Shown here piece after piece: positions 12,485 through 24,554 of a DNA stretch of 64,000 nucleotides; position 1 is the first letter of the stretch; the number at the start of each line of letters is the position of its first letter. Where the stretch lies: the NCBI RefSeq assembly GCF_020520425.1, contig NC_079490.1, positions 2,046,001 to 2,110,000 on the forward strand, written 5' to 3'. Under the pieces are notes generated by a model, which searched no databases, had not been told where the DNA came from, and saw only the letters and a list, made by a program, of their open reading frames with translations. This stretch comes from Spinacia oleracea. Taxonomy: Eukaryota; Streptophyta; Magnoliopsida; Caryophyllales; Amaranthaceae. The position numbers were made by a program, and so were the translations under genes.

Positions 12485-13054
12485 TTTCTCTCTCTTCACT
12501 ACTCTCCGTTTCTCTCACTAGCTGGTAGTTGGTTGAGTCAGTTAATGAAGATGAGATGATGCTTAATGTTTTCCATTACAATTAGCGGTTTAATATTTTA
12601 AATTGTGGATTTCTGCTTAAAAAAAAAAAAAACATTCCCGAAACTTGTGGACGATACCACGGGAAATAGTTTTTAAATTAATTTAAGTTGGAAATTAATT
12701 TTGATTTTAACAATTTCTTGGAAAATCGTTCTATTTTATTATGACTTATTTTTGTTAATGTATAAATAACTATTGTGTGAGTGAGTTGCTATTAGACTTT
12801 ACGGATTACATATTGGGTGTTGTGAAAAAAATCCACATCTGTAACGTATTTTTTTAAATGGGAAATTATTTGGCGACATTAACGTTAATAAAGCGATAAA
12901 AGTATTTTGATTTATGATTACCAAACAATAAAATATTTTAAGAAAATGAAAAAATTAGCGAGAAATTCCTAAGTGATACTCCCCGGGTATGTAATAGGAA
13001 CGGTAAGGACTTGCTCTTATCGCAGATCTTCGATACAGATAGGGATCTACACAA
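12485..13054. promoter_or_regulatory. 5' flank of SDR copy 3, duplicated near 24.6-25.2 kb
   Basis: CT-rich leader (TCTCTCTCTTCACT next to the ATG), then GGTAGTTGGTTGAGTCAGTTAATGAAGATGAGATGATGC, here broken for length: GGTAGTTGGTTGAGTCAG then TTAATGAAGATGAGATGATG. The same block, with many substitutions, occurs at 24600-25210 next to a relic exon 1, and its first part also upstream of copy 5. Conservation of this block upstream of separate copies makes it the best candidate for the shared promoter, though duplication alone explains it too. Confidence 0.5.
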
Positions 13055-13260
13055 GTAAGATGGTTGTAGGTCGGACGGGTCGCCTTCGTGCCGAGCCCAT
13101 GGGCCTAAACGGGTTGGGCCCAAGCTAGGTCCACTCTGCATCGTGTCGGGCCGGACTGGAAAGTTCAAAATAGGCCCAGGCCCAGGCCCATGGGGTGTCG
13201 TTCCGGGTCGGGTCGAACCGTCGTGCCTAAGCCTAATTTTACTAAATTTTTTGTGCTTTG
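13055..13260. mobile_element. AAAGATGG-family MITE, copy B (truncated)
   Basis: Starts TAAGATGGTTGTAGGTCGGACGGG (shown as TAAGATGGTTGTAGG then TCGGACGGG), carries the family core TAAGCCTAATTTTACTAAAT and ends inside the GTGCTTTGTC word. The paralogous flank at about 25200-25280 lacks it, so that site is an approximate empty allele. It probably lost its right half. Confidence 0.6.
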
Positions 13261-14164
13261 TCAGCTCCCTTCAGGGTGCTTCGGGGATTCCCTCCGATGC
13301 TAAAGTCACAGCGTATTTATGATTCTTTAGTAATTATTAGGTAGAATGAATGGGATTATGTACCCGGCAATAAATGAGGCTCATACCATAAACGGGTCAT
13401 TTGTACAATGGGTATGGGCTAGCTAGGTTCCATATGATAGCGATTCGTCGACCTTAGGCCTAACCCAATAACTCAAAGACAGGATAACATGTCAGTTGTA
13501 CGAGTCCTCCACCAGCTGACAGGAGATATGTTAGATTATACATTCCTGCCTTATTATTATAAGGTTTCCTATCGGCCTTCTGATAGGTATCCCGTACAAG
13601 GATATTCACAAAAGGATGAATTTGACACAACCAACAGTACTTTGTATAACATTTTTTCTACAAAACAAAGATGTGAATGAGCATCCGGGTGAAAAAATGA
13701 CACTCTAGTATGACAGAGTACGTCTAAGGTGCATCCGGGTGCACATAAGAATTTGTAAAGTGTGGCATATAAACACAATCACACAAATTGTTGCGTAACA
13801 TCAGTTTTTTCATACAGTCTAACTCAAAGCCATAAGTTTGTCATACATAACATCTTTCCTAACATCAGTCTGTCATGCGGTCTAACTCGAATTATTTCCG
13901 GGAAAAAAAAATGGAAATTAAGCCAAGAAAACAATCTGAATGTGTTTTGAATGCAACAAATCAACGATTGATAGAAGAAAAGGCAGAAAAAAAGGATCGA
14001 ACTCGCTCAGATACCATAAAGATGATCCCAGAATGTGTAATTAATTAGAATAATGTTGCATTAATTATAATTTAGATAGAAAAAGGAGCATTTATACAAG
14101 TAAGTCAACACTAGTCAACTACTGAAATCAAGTAAGAAAATACATCTTCAAATGAAACACCAGA
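13261..14164. other. spacer between SDR copies 3 and 4
   Basis: The left part (to about 13395) is paralogous to 25250-25320, and the right end 14037-14150 to 25536-25650. Two copies of GCATCCGGGTG lie at 13681 and 13731, resembling the hairpin repeat ends seen at 18209 and 38080. No gene seen. Confidence 0.5.
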
Positions 14165-15482
14165 TCAGAAGCTGATAAACCCCTTTTCCTTGAGGCTTTC
14201 AACAGTCTCCTTCAGACTTGTTCTGAAAGGGATATAGTCAATCCCCAAACTTCGAGCTTTTTCTTGCGAAACCTGGTATGCCGGGTCAAAAGAATCATCA
14301 TCTTCACACCTGTAAAAATCTGGTCACCTAAGGCAAGTATCTAAAGAAGAACAGCTATTTTTTAGCAGATCAAAGTGTGAAACAGCTAATTTTTTAGCAG
14401 ATAAGAGTGTGAAACAGCTTACTTTTCAGGGAGTATGGCATCAGGGTAAAGCTCTTTCAATATCCTGACTGTTTCTGAGAAATGGGAGACGGTTTCAGCT
14501 AAGTTATACCTACCGTTAGCTGAAGGGACCTCGAGTGCCAAGATATGAGCATTAGCAACATCTTTAACATGAACCCAACTGAAAGTTATGTTGGGGTAAG
14601 TTTCTGACCCTGCATAAATTGTTGAAAAGAGTATTAAAATCTGTCATATGACGAGATTTGACTAAAATAATACCAAAATTGTCTGGTATTTCATAATCCT
14701 TCATACAAAAGGAGGGAAAAAAGTAGATACGTTTTTTGAAGGAAAGATGTTTTTGGCGGGAAAATTTTGCACCACGAAATGACCATGTCATTCCTAGTGT
14801 CTGTTTTAGTATAATATAATAGATTATTAGGGCAATTTCTTGATAATTTCATGTTTATGTGAGCATGTAAGGGTACTTTAAACATGGTACGTACCACTGA
14901 ACAATTTCGCGAATCCAGCCGAACTTGTGTTAAGTGTAGGCTGTAACAATGGTCCAATAACACAACTGCTGGATTTATTGTCACCATGTCAATACCCTTG
15001 TCTTTCGCAAACTTCCAGGCAGCATCTTCAGCCAAAATTTTGGAGAGAGGATACCATTTCTGCAAGAAACTCGAAAAACAACATAAACAAGAGCACTTAG
15101 TCACCGGATCAGTTAAGGGTGAATCGCTAAACAGATTAGGAGAAAACAAAAACGGAGTAGATTATATGATAAGCACCTTTGATTCCCGGCAGAAATCGGG
15201 ATCAGAATACCAGCTTTCGTCAACCACCACCTCAGGACTTAAAGGTTTGCCGTTGTATAACACAGCTGCCATTGAAGATGTCAGAACCACTCTCTTTATT
15301 GATGGAACTTTTGCGCAGGAATTGAGAACATTAAGTGTTCCCTTTACTGCAGGATCGAGCAACTCTGCCTGATATAATCAGGAAATAAGGAAGAAAAAGT
15401 TAGAAGGGGGAAAAACCAATGAAATTTTCTCCTGCTAAAATCAGAACTGACAGAAACATAGCAGAAAATAATCTCTACAGAC

Positions 15483-16004
15483 CAGACCTGATCAAAAGTC
15501 GGGCCGGTCGTGACCAAAATCAGCCCATCGTGTCGGGTCGGGCCAAACTTTGGGCCGGTTTTTAGTGCCCAAAACCCGCTAATTCGTGTCAAAATTAGCA
15601 TCCTTTTCAAGCCATTTTGGGTCGGATCAAATTTATAACTAAATTGTAGTTCGAAGCTGCCTAGAATCCATCCAACAAACAAAAAAAAAATCAAATTCGG
15701 GCCCGGTCAAGGAAACTGGCCTAAAATTCTGTCCAAAGCCAGCATTTTTTTCGGGCCGGGGCAAACTTCGGCCCGATTTTTAGTGTCCAAACGCGCTAAT
15801 TTGGACCAAAGTTAGCAGTCTAATCCGGCCATTTTGGGTCGGTCCAAACAAATTTATAACTAAAATTGTAGCTTTGAGTTACCCAAAATCCATCCAAAAA
15901 ATTTTGAAATCGGGGCGGTTCAGGAAATGGGCCTAAATTTTCTGCCCAAAGCCCGCAGTTTTTCGGACCGGGCCAGTGAGTCGGGATCACGATGATCAGG
16001 TCTG
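15483..16004. mobile_element. hAT-type MITE, CAGACCTGATCA family
   Basis: A 522-bp element in intron 2 of SDR copy 4. The ends are exact inverses, CAGACCTGATCA and TGATCAGGTCTG. Flanks CTACAGAC (15475-15482) and CTACAAAC (16005-16012) form an 8-bp duplication with one change, as expected for hAT. The interior is GGGCC-rich and internally doubled: GGGCC.GTTTTTAGTG.CCAAA..CGCTAATT occurs in each half. Confidence 0.75.
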
Positions 16005-16422
16005 CTACAAACAGATGTTGATCTGCCAGTAGTCATGGTTAGCTAATTCATGATTCTTCTCCCCAGCCAGTATACAATATCAATGAAATTCCCGGACAAT
16101 ACTCAATAGCATGGTTTAGAGCAGAACTTTATGTAACAGGCTGCACATTTAGGCCACATTTGACAAGCAAAATGCAAGAAAAAGTCTAATAAAAAGAGAT
16201 GCAAGAAGGATGACTTGAAACCTGTGGGTCTTTAAAATCATAAATTAAGGGAGATGCAGTGTGAAAAACACCTTCACACCCTTCCACAGCAGCATCAAAT
16301 GAACCTTCCTCCAACAGATTCGCAGAAAATAAGTAAAGCCGCTCCTTAGCTCCATCTAGAGAACGCAAGTGCTCTACTTTCTTCGGATCATCTGCAGTAA
16401 TATACAGTTTAATAATAAAACT

Positions 16423-17006
16423 AAAAGAGTACGAATTCAGTATTTTTCTCAAAGTAGGCAACATCTTCTATGTTTTAGCCTTATTAAACATCAATTTCAG
16501 CTGATCTTTCACACTTTTGGCAGTGTGATATACTGATCGATAATATGCTAGTTCTTCATAACACTGATTGGCACGCACTCCTGACTAGTCCTGAGTTCCG
16601 TCTTTTATACAGCCAAATGATTAGGTACTTTAAGATTGTTTACAGAAATGAAGACTAAATTCAGGATCTATAGAAGAAACAAAGAAAAGGAGAGAGAGAC
16701 AAAAGAGTACAAATTCAGTCTTTTTCTCAAAGTAGGCAATATCTTCTATGTTTTAGCCTTATTAAACAACAATTTCAGCTAATCTTTAACACTTACAGCA
16801 ATGTGATATACTGGTAAGATACTATACACTATAAAATTGATTGGAAGGCATTCCTGACTAGTCCTGAGTTCCGTCTTTTATATCGGCAAATCATTAGGTA
16901 CTTAAAGATTGTTTAATTTACAGAAATGAGGAATAAATACAAATTATGAAACAGATGAAATTCAGGATAAAAGGAAGAAAGAAACAAAGAAAAGGAAGGA
17001 GAGACG
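16423..17006. repeat. tandem duplication within intron 1 of SDR copy 4
   Basis: Copy 1 at about 16423-16700 and copy 2 at about 16701-17006 are adjacent direct repeats, both containing CTCAAAGTAGGCAA.ATCTTC and CTGACTAGTCCTGAGTTCCG. Copy 2 ends beside the real exon 1 donor at 17014, so copy 1 ends beside a mutated donor-like GTACTC. Divergence is visible but modest. Confidence 0.8.
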
Positions 17007-17132
17007 AAACATACTAGGATCACGAACTGTGGCGTTCACGGTGTAACCACGCTGAAGAAGGAGCTTCACCAGCCATGAAGCAATGTAACCGGATGCACCA
17101 GTCACACAGACTACCTTTCCTTCTCTGCTCAT

Positions 17133-18012
17133 TTTCTCTTCTTCCTGCAGTAAGGGTTCTTTTTTTCTTGTATAAGCAAGAAATTCACAAGACTAGCATC
17201 ACCAATGATGTAAATTAGGTGACAAATAAGACTTCTCTTAGATGGAACACATTATTTGACTTGTGATTGTTGTGGTAAGTGTGAGTTGATGCACATATGA
17301 CAAAGAGGATTAATATTTAAACAACAAGAATACCAGATAATTCACTAATTAATTTTATCAAAAATAAACAAACCAAGATAACTCATCCAAGTGTCACGAG
17401 CTACTTTGATGAGTTTATAGGTACACCACAGTATATAATAGAATTTTCCCCGTTTAGAGTGAAACAGAGACAGGACACAAAGCATAAGTAAGTCATAAGT
17501 AAGGCTTAAATCCCGGCAAGTAAGTCATCCCGGCAAGTAAGTCATAAGTAAGTCACTAAGAATGGCTTAAATCCCGGCAAGTAGGCCATGGTCTTCACTA
17601 GAGTATAAGCACAAGTACGAGCTTTGATGGTCTTCACTAGGTCTTCATAGGAAGTTACTTCTGTTATGAACTTGCTAGAAAAATGACCTGAGAACTGTGA
17701 CTTACCAAGGAGATGGTAGGTTAGTTGTTACCCACATTTCATCGATAAAAAATGATGTGTCCAGTGAACAAGGCTCCCATGACCTAGCAGATAGCAAGTA
17801 CACACTTGACCATCACACCAAGGCACAACCTCGTTAAAAATTGAGTGAATGTTATTAGATTGAAGACAAGTTTTGAGAACAATATCTTACCAATGTCATA
17901 CATAAGCAGAATAACTCACACCATTACAAAAGCTTAGCTATTAGTCTCATATATTACTCAAAACCTCTTATTCAAAACTAGCTATTGATAAGTGCAACTC
18001 AAGTAAGTCAAA
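17133..18012. other. spacer between SDR copies 4 and 5
   Basis: Contains a small degenerate tandem repeat at about 17484-17590 built from CATAAGTAAGTC and GGCTTAAATCCCGGCAAGTA, each present two or three times. The last ~150 bp resemble the 3' flank of SDR copy 3. No gene seen. Confidence 0.5.
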
Positions 18013-21000
18013 TCAAATGCTAATAAATCCCTTCTCCTTGAGGCTTTCGACAGTCTCCTTGAGGCTCGTTTTAAGAGGAATATAGTCGATGCCCAAACTT
18101 TGAGTTTTCTCCTTGGAGACCTGGTAAACTGATGCAAAAGGTTTGTCATCTTCACACCTGAAAAGTTTGGAGGCCAGGAAGTCATCATTAGGCAAGTTAT
18201 CCCGCAATTTGGATTATACACCCGGGTGCACAGTGCTCACTGTGTACCCTAATGAACATTCATTGAGCACCTAAAGAACATGGAGAATGATTTCATGTAC
18301 GCGTACAAGTGAAATATTTTAATATATGTTCTTTGGATTTGAACGATATGTCCATTTAGACATTTACTATATGTTCTTTGGATATAAACGATATGTTCTT
18401 TATATTTGAATAAATGTTCATTTAAAAACAGGGTGCATAAACCAAATTTAACAGAAGGAAATACCGAAGATGGAAGCAACTTACTTTTCAGGAAGTGCAG
18501 CATTCGGGTAAAGCTCTTTTAACACCTTAACAATATCTGAATAATGGGCGACACTTTCGACTAAACAGTATCTTCCTTTAGCTGAAGGAACCTCGAGTGC
18601 CAAGATATGTGCCATGGCAACATCTTTAACATGCACCCAACCGAAAGTCATGTTTCTGTAAGCTTTTACCCCTGCATTTAGAAAACATGTTACTTAATTG
18701 CTGTATTTTAAAAGGTTATGGCCTCTCAAAAGAACAATTATGATTTCTCACATGTTGCGTACCATTGAATAAATTCGCTATTGCAGCTGCACTTGTGTTG
18801 AGTGTTGGCTGCAACAATGGACCAATAACCATTGCTGGATTTATAGTTACCATATCGATACCCTTCTCCTTCACAAAGTTCCATGCAGCTTCCTCGGCCA
18901 TAGTTTTAGAGAGCACATACCACGCCTGCACCAACTCATATGATTTAAAATTTGAAGATGAACAGGGAAGCTAGAATAACCAAAGCTACTGTGACATGCT
19001 GAATGTTTTCTTTAGTCACGACCAGGGGTGGATGTTAGTTATGTATGGGGTGGGCCCGGCCCACCCGTGGAAAATTTTGTAGTGTATTTCTAGTTACGGC
19101 CCCTCCTAAAATTTGTGTATAATGGTATAAACTACATATTGCTTAATTTTTCTACTGTCCTCCCTCGTAAAACTGTTCAAGACCCGCCACTGGTCACGAC
19201 TACCAATCACACACATTAGTCGCATCTCCCGAGGTTGTCTATGCAAACTTGCAAAGACTATTATACTTTGCCTGACTTGGCTTCCAAAGGCATCAGTAAG
19301 TCATGTGCCCAAATATGTGATTTATAAGTCGTCAGTACGTTACATTCTCCAATTACTTCGAATAAGAAAACAATATTTTATTTTGGGAAATAATGAGAAA
19401 ATTTATTAAACCAAAATTAACAGATTGGAAGGGAACGAATAACTCAGATGATGAGCAACTACATCTCTGCATCAAAACAGAGTTTATCTATATACTAGGA
19501 CTTCTCGAGATATGATGATATATGCTTGTAAAACTTAGCACATTAAACGATATGGAGTGTTACTGTCCTAACAGGCTAACACTGAATACAGCTTCATTTC
19601 CCTGTGGCAATAGTTGACTTAACATTAAACGATATGGAGCATTAAGACTATTAAATGTCCTAAGTCTCCCAACAGAATACAGCTTCAGTTACCTATGCGT
19701 TGGTTAGCTTATTTCTACTAGTATCACATATTTCTATAATCTTTTCCCCTGGTCAGTCATAGAAGTGAAGAAAGCAAAGAACAAAAGTTTGATTACAGGT
19801 CCAAGAAAATATGTACCTTTGATTCCCTGCAGAGGTTTGGATCACTAAACCAGGTTTCATCAACCACCACTTCAGGAGTTCGAGATTTTCCATTGTATGC
19901 AACCGCTGCCATTGAAGATGTAAGTACCACTCTTTTTATCGACGGGATTTTTGCACAGGCATTGAGTACATTAAGTGTTCCCTTCAGAGCAGGATCAAGC
20001 AATTCAGCCTGATAAGAAGAAGTCAAGAAAACAGGTTAAGGAGGAAAGAATCAGCTGTAAATTTTGGTACACTATTCTGCTAATGTTATTCCATTTCGAC
20101 AAACTATATGCATGCCACTTGTCAACTCCGTCCACAAATAGAGCCAGGAAATTTATACAAAAGTAATACTTCACTCAATTACAAAAATAATATGTCAACG
20201 ACTAAAGCCAAAAAGTAAACAAGTACTGATATGGTTCACCAAAAAACTGATGTTTGTACGAGACTACCAGGTTTATAGTTTACAGAACGCAGCAAAACTA
20301 AGATGGTAGTTGGTCTCATCTTGTAAGTACTACAGTACTTGCTATTCTATAGAGCCCTTCCCTACAACAATGACCATTACAGATCCCACTGTTCTCAAAG
20401 TTAAGGTAGGTACAAATGAGAAGGCTTACAAAGAACTAGTCTAAATAGGAAAAGATGTACAGTAACTAGGTCATTAGTATAGTAAATAATGCAATTTTAC
20501 ATGGAAGGTCCATCACTTTGTCATGTTTAATGAGCATCATGCAAGAAAAGAAACAAAGAAATGAGAAAAGGGATAGTTCAACCTCTGGGTCTTTAGCATC
20601 ATTGAAGAAGGGAGAAGCAGTGTGAAATACACCTTCACACCCCTCCACAGCGGCATCAAAAGATCCCTCCTCCAACAGGTTTGCCGGAAACAAGTGAAGC
20701 CGTTCCTTAGCTCCATCTAGAGAACGCAAGTGCTCAACTTTCTTTGGATCATCTGCAAAAAGAAGCAACTTCTCCATAAAAGAGCTATCCAAATTCGGGT
20801 TTTTTTTTTATAAAAAAAAAAAAAAAAAAAAAGACCAATATTTCTTTTCATAGAATTGGTATATATACAGAGAATGACAGAAGCTATTTTCATGTTTGGC
20901 CATATCAGACAACAGTTTCATATAATCTCCAATGCTTGAACTATTCCTTCAAAATTTCAGATGGGAATGTCCCCAATCTGTTATTTACAGACAAATCATT

Positions 21001-23836
21001 AGATACTTTCTGTTGACGACGTTGTTCCTCTCTCAGCACCTCTCATGGTCTCACTGTTACCTACTCCATCATATTTAATGTTGTTACCTAATTTTTAAAT
21101 TACACAAATGCCAAGTACTTAAAACAATTCATGGGCTATTATGACATAAAGGCCAAGTTTCAACACGCATGTAACAAATGAGGATGATAAAGACAGTTAT
21201 ACTTTCGAAGTAAATAGAGTTATAGACTTATAGAGCACAAGACCTAGACTATTTCAGTGTAGGACTAAGTTAATGGCTCCCACCACAAATGCCAAGTACT
21301 TAAAACAATTCCCTAGAAACATACTCTTTACATATGACTTACATCCACGAATGGACAATGGTTTGCAAAAACTTCCATTTGCAGTTCCTGCACATAGACA
21401 CCAGAAGCATTTACAAACTACTTCTCACTTACTCGATAACCACAAATCCAATTAATCACAAGTCTACATCTGTTTTCTCACTTTCTGCCCACTTGGGTGT
21501 AGTTTTAAGTTTTAACTAGTTCGAAAGATATTTAGGAGCAATTCAGAGGCACCCTTACTGAATAGGGGTAATATGGAGGGAAAAGGGCAGAAGTGATTTA
21601 AGAGGTGTGCTAATACTTTCAGTAGGAGAGTGAGAGAGAGGTGGTGGTGGTGGTGGAATTGAACAATAGTATTGTCACTTGTTAGACGGAATGGAAATCA
21701 AAAGCGATGTGAATTGTGCAAAGAATTTTAGCTAAACCCATTCAACAAAGGTGCGGAAATAATTAACAACACACAAACAAAGAAAAAGGAGAACCCCTTT
21801 TTCCTTCCCCATTCCTCTCCTCAAAGACCACAAAGTGGCAAGGGCTATGTTACTCGGGCTCTTCGTTTTACCTCAAGTACCCGTCTCGGATCCTCGACTA
21901 ATATTTCTTTTCATAGAATTGGTATATATACAGAGAATGACAAAAGCTATTTTCATGTTTGGCCATATCAGACAACAGTTTCATATAATCTCCAATGCTT
22001 GAACTATTCCTTCAATATTTCAGATGGGAATGTCCCCAATCTGTTATTTACAGACAAATCATTAGATACTTTCTGTTGACGACGTTGTTCCTCTCTCAGC
22101 ACCTCTCATGGTCTCACTGTTACCTACTCCATCATATTTAATGTTGTTACCTAATTTTTAAATTACACAAATGCCAAGTACTTAAAACAATTCATGGGCT
22201 ATTATGACATAAAGGCCAAGTTTCAACACGCATGTAACAAATGAGGATGATAAAGACAGTTATACTTTCGAAGTAAATAGAGTTATAGACTTATAGAGCA
22301 CAAGACCTAGACTATTTCAGTGTAGGACTAAGTTAATGGCTACCACCACAAATGCCAAGTACTTAAAACAATTCCCTAGAAACATACTCTTTACATATGA
22401 CTTACATCCACGAATGGACAATGGTTTGCAAAAACTTCCATTTGCAGTTCCTGCACATAGACACCAGAAGCATTTACAAACTACTTCTCACTTACTCGAT
22501 AACCACAAATCCAATTAATCACAAGTCTACATCTGTTTTCTCACTTTCTGCCCACTTGGGTGTAGTTTTAAGTTTTAACTAGTTCGAAAGATATTTAGGA
22601 GCAATTCAGAGGCACCCTTACTGAATAGGGGTAATATGGAGGGAAAAGGGCAGAAGTGATTTAAGAGGTGTGCTAATACTTTCAGTAGGAGAGTGAGAGA
22701 GAGGTGGTGGTGGTGGTGGTGGAATTGAACAATAGTATTGTCACTTGTTAGACGGAATGGAAATCAAAAGCGATGTGGATTGTGCAAAGAATTTGAGCTG
22801 AACCCATTCAACAAAGGTGCGGAAATAATTAACAACACACAAACAAAGAAAAAGGAGAACCCCTTTTTCCTTCCCCATTCCTCTCCTCAAAGACCAAAAA
22901 GTGGCAAGGGCTATGTTACTCGGGCTCTTCGTTTTACCTCAAGTACCCGTCTCGGATCCTCGACACTCGGACATGGGTATGGACACTCCGACACTTTATT
23001 TTGGTCTAAAATCAAGGAAATTTTCCACAATTTAGCAGTGTCGGAAACTTGAACATGTACCCGTGTACTACGCTAGTACCCGAGTCTGAGTAAGATTACT
23101 CAAGGGAATGATTCGGGTTAATTACAACTATATTATAGATAATTTTTGGGGCTATGTAAGACACACATTGACTGAATCGATTCGAGAGAGTTAGGTTTGA
23201 GTTGATCAAGTTTTTATTTCCATCTTAGATTAGGTTAGTTGTCGAATCGATTTGGGTAAAAAACTGGTATAATTGTAATCCAAACAAATCCAGCCACTAC
23301 TGAAATTCTTCGTCATCTATCCCAAATAAACCTCATGCTAGCAGCCTAGCACCCATTACTCAAATTGAATTGAAAAACGCAATCACAAATGCATGCAGAG
23401 AAGTTAACTGGTTAAGATCATTCACAATTTTCAACAAAAATAATCACAATTCACAAATTTCAAACATTTCAACTCACAAATCTCACCAAACACTAATCAT
23501 AAAACACACACCTAACACCTTATCCCAAATTATGGGGTAGAATTACTGACAATTACATGATATTTTTTTCAGAATACCAAAATTCCGCAAAAAAAAAGGA
23601 AAACATCATACATTCATTCACAATAATCATCGAAAAACCCTAAAAACGACGAAAATTCAACAATCAACAAACAAAAATGAAATTCGCAGCAAAAAAAAAG
23701 GAGGAGAGAGAAACAAACTGAGATCACGAACGGTGGCATTGACAGTGTAACCGCGGTGAAGAAGGAGGTTGACTAGCCATGAAGCGATGTAACCGGAAGC
23801 TCCGGTAACACACACCGTCTTCCCTGCTCCGTTCAT
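18013..23836 (-). CDS. CCR/phenylacetaldehyde reductase-like SDR, copy 5
   Basis: Complete six-exon gene: 23836-23719, 20752-20583, 20008-19817, 18925-18763, 18671-18485 and 18157-18013, summing to 975 nt (324 aa plus TGA). The start is [12 protein letters not shown]. It is the closest relative of copy 3: exon 6 encodes nearly the same protein, ending LKEKGFISI. The catalytic Ser in [10 protein letters not shown] and Tyr163/Lys167 in WYVLSK are present. Exon 4 opens Ala-Trp-Tyr instead of Met-Trp-Tyr, and exon 5 opens Val-Lys-Ala-Tyr instead of Ser-Glu-Thr, so the residues next to the active site differ from copy 3. Intron 1 is 2.97 kb because of a ~1.06-kb tandem duplication. Intron 5 carries a hairpin-ended repeat. 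Likely an active cytosolic NADPH-dependent aldehyde reductase; the substrate is inferred. Confidence 0.94.
18209..18440. repeat. hairpin-ended repeat in intron 5 of SDR copy 5
   Basis: Starts with an imperfect hairpin CCGGGTGCACAGTGCTCACTGTGTACCC and ends near AACAGGGTGCATAAACC. Between are degenerate repeats of TATGTTCTTTGGAT and AACGATATGTTC. Copy 3 lacks it at the same intron, so it arrived after the duplication. It is similar in ends to 38075-38470 and 63440-63560. Confidence 0.5.
20833..22961. repeat. near-identical ~1.06-kb tandem duplication in intron 1 of SDR copy 5
   Basis: Copy 1 is 20833-21895 and copy 2 is 21896-22961 at an offset of 1063 bp. They differ by only a handful of bases and one extra GGT in a GGT microsatellite. 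The segment is intronic and homologous to intron 1 of SDR copy 3. The junction falls at CCTCGAC/TAATATTTC. Confidence 0.93.
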
Positions 23837-24151
23837 TTTCTCTCTCTTCACACGGCTCACTCTCTCTCTACAACTGCGTTGCTGGTAGTTGGTTACTGTA
23901 AAAGGAGATGAATCAACGTTAAGCTTTTTTCAGTTGGTCTATAAAATGAAACAAAAGTCAAGATGTCAAAGGTTCCACGTCATTGATGACGTGTTGTTAA
24001 AATATGGTACGGAGTAGATCATTGATGACGTCATTAATAAGGATTTTAAAGTGTTGGATAAAAAACATCCTGATTTTCGTACTATCTCCGTTTTTTAATG
24101 TTCTTTACTCTTATTATTTGAACGGATTTCAGTGTAATGTTTAATCACATA

Positions 24152-24406
24152 CTACTTCTGTTTCTAAAAGTTCTTTACGCTTTGGAAAATGTGTCCAAAG
24201 TATGAAAACTTTGACCGTAAATTATCACTATTGTGTACATCAAAACGTTACATGTAAGATCTTGTTAGATTGGTCTCGTTATGCATTTTCAGAATATCAA
24301 CTTTTAATAATTTTTTCACATACGAAATTAGATATATTAGTAGTTTAATATTGTATTGGAGTCCGTGCAACTAGTAATTGTAAAGAACTTTATGAAACAG
24401 AGGTAG
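24152..24406. mobile_element. Stowaway-type MITE
   Basis: TA duplications at 24150-24151 and 24407-24408 flank ends CTACTTCTGTTTCTAAAAG and the inverse TTTATGAAACAGAGGTAG. A further inverted copy of its inner part (24217-24347 against 24411-24530) follows directly, so two related elements are joined tail to tail. Confidence 0.75.
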
Positions 24407-24554
24407 TATATATCAAATTCCGTATGTGAAAAAATTATTTAAAAAAAATGATATTCTGAAAATACATAACAAGACCAATCTAACAAGATCTTACCTGGTA
24501 AAGTTTTGATGTATATATAACAATGAGAATTTAAAGGAGCACATTTCAGTGATA

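Larger units (their letters stand above)
14165..17132 (-). pseudogene. CCR/phenylacetaldehyde reductase-like SDR, copy 4, frame broken in exon 4
   Basis: Same six exons as its neighbours: 17132-17015, 16391-16222, 15368-15177, 15059-14895, 14609-14423 and 14309-14165. They sum to 977 nt, two more than intact copies 3 and 5, and exon 4 is 165 rather than 163 nt. The extra two bases lie just after Asn-Pro-Ala (about codon 192), where other copies read ATGGTTATTGGACC and this one GTTGTGTTATTGGACC. The shifted frame meets TAA early in exon 5, predicting about 222 aa without the C-terminal substrate-binding part. The nucleotide loop, catalytic Ser, and Tyr163/Lys167 (WYPLSK) are intact, splice sites are intact and no other lesion is seen, so the loss is recent or the bases are an assembly error. 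The start is [12 protein letters not shown]. Confidence 0.8.

Noticed and set aside
21273-22582. Two identical pairs of ~60-codon open frames
   Set aside because: They are produced by the intronic tandem duplication and appear in neither coding family; no splice context.
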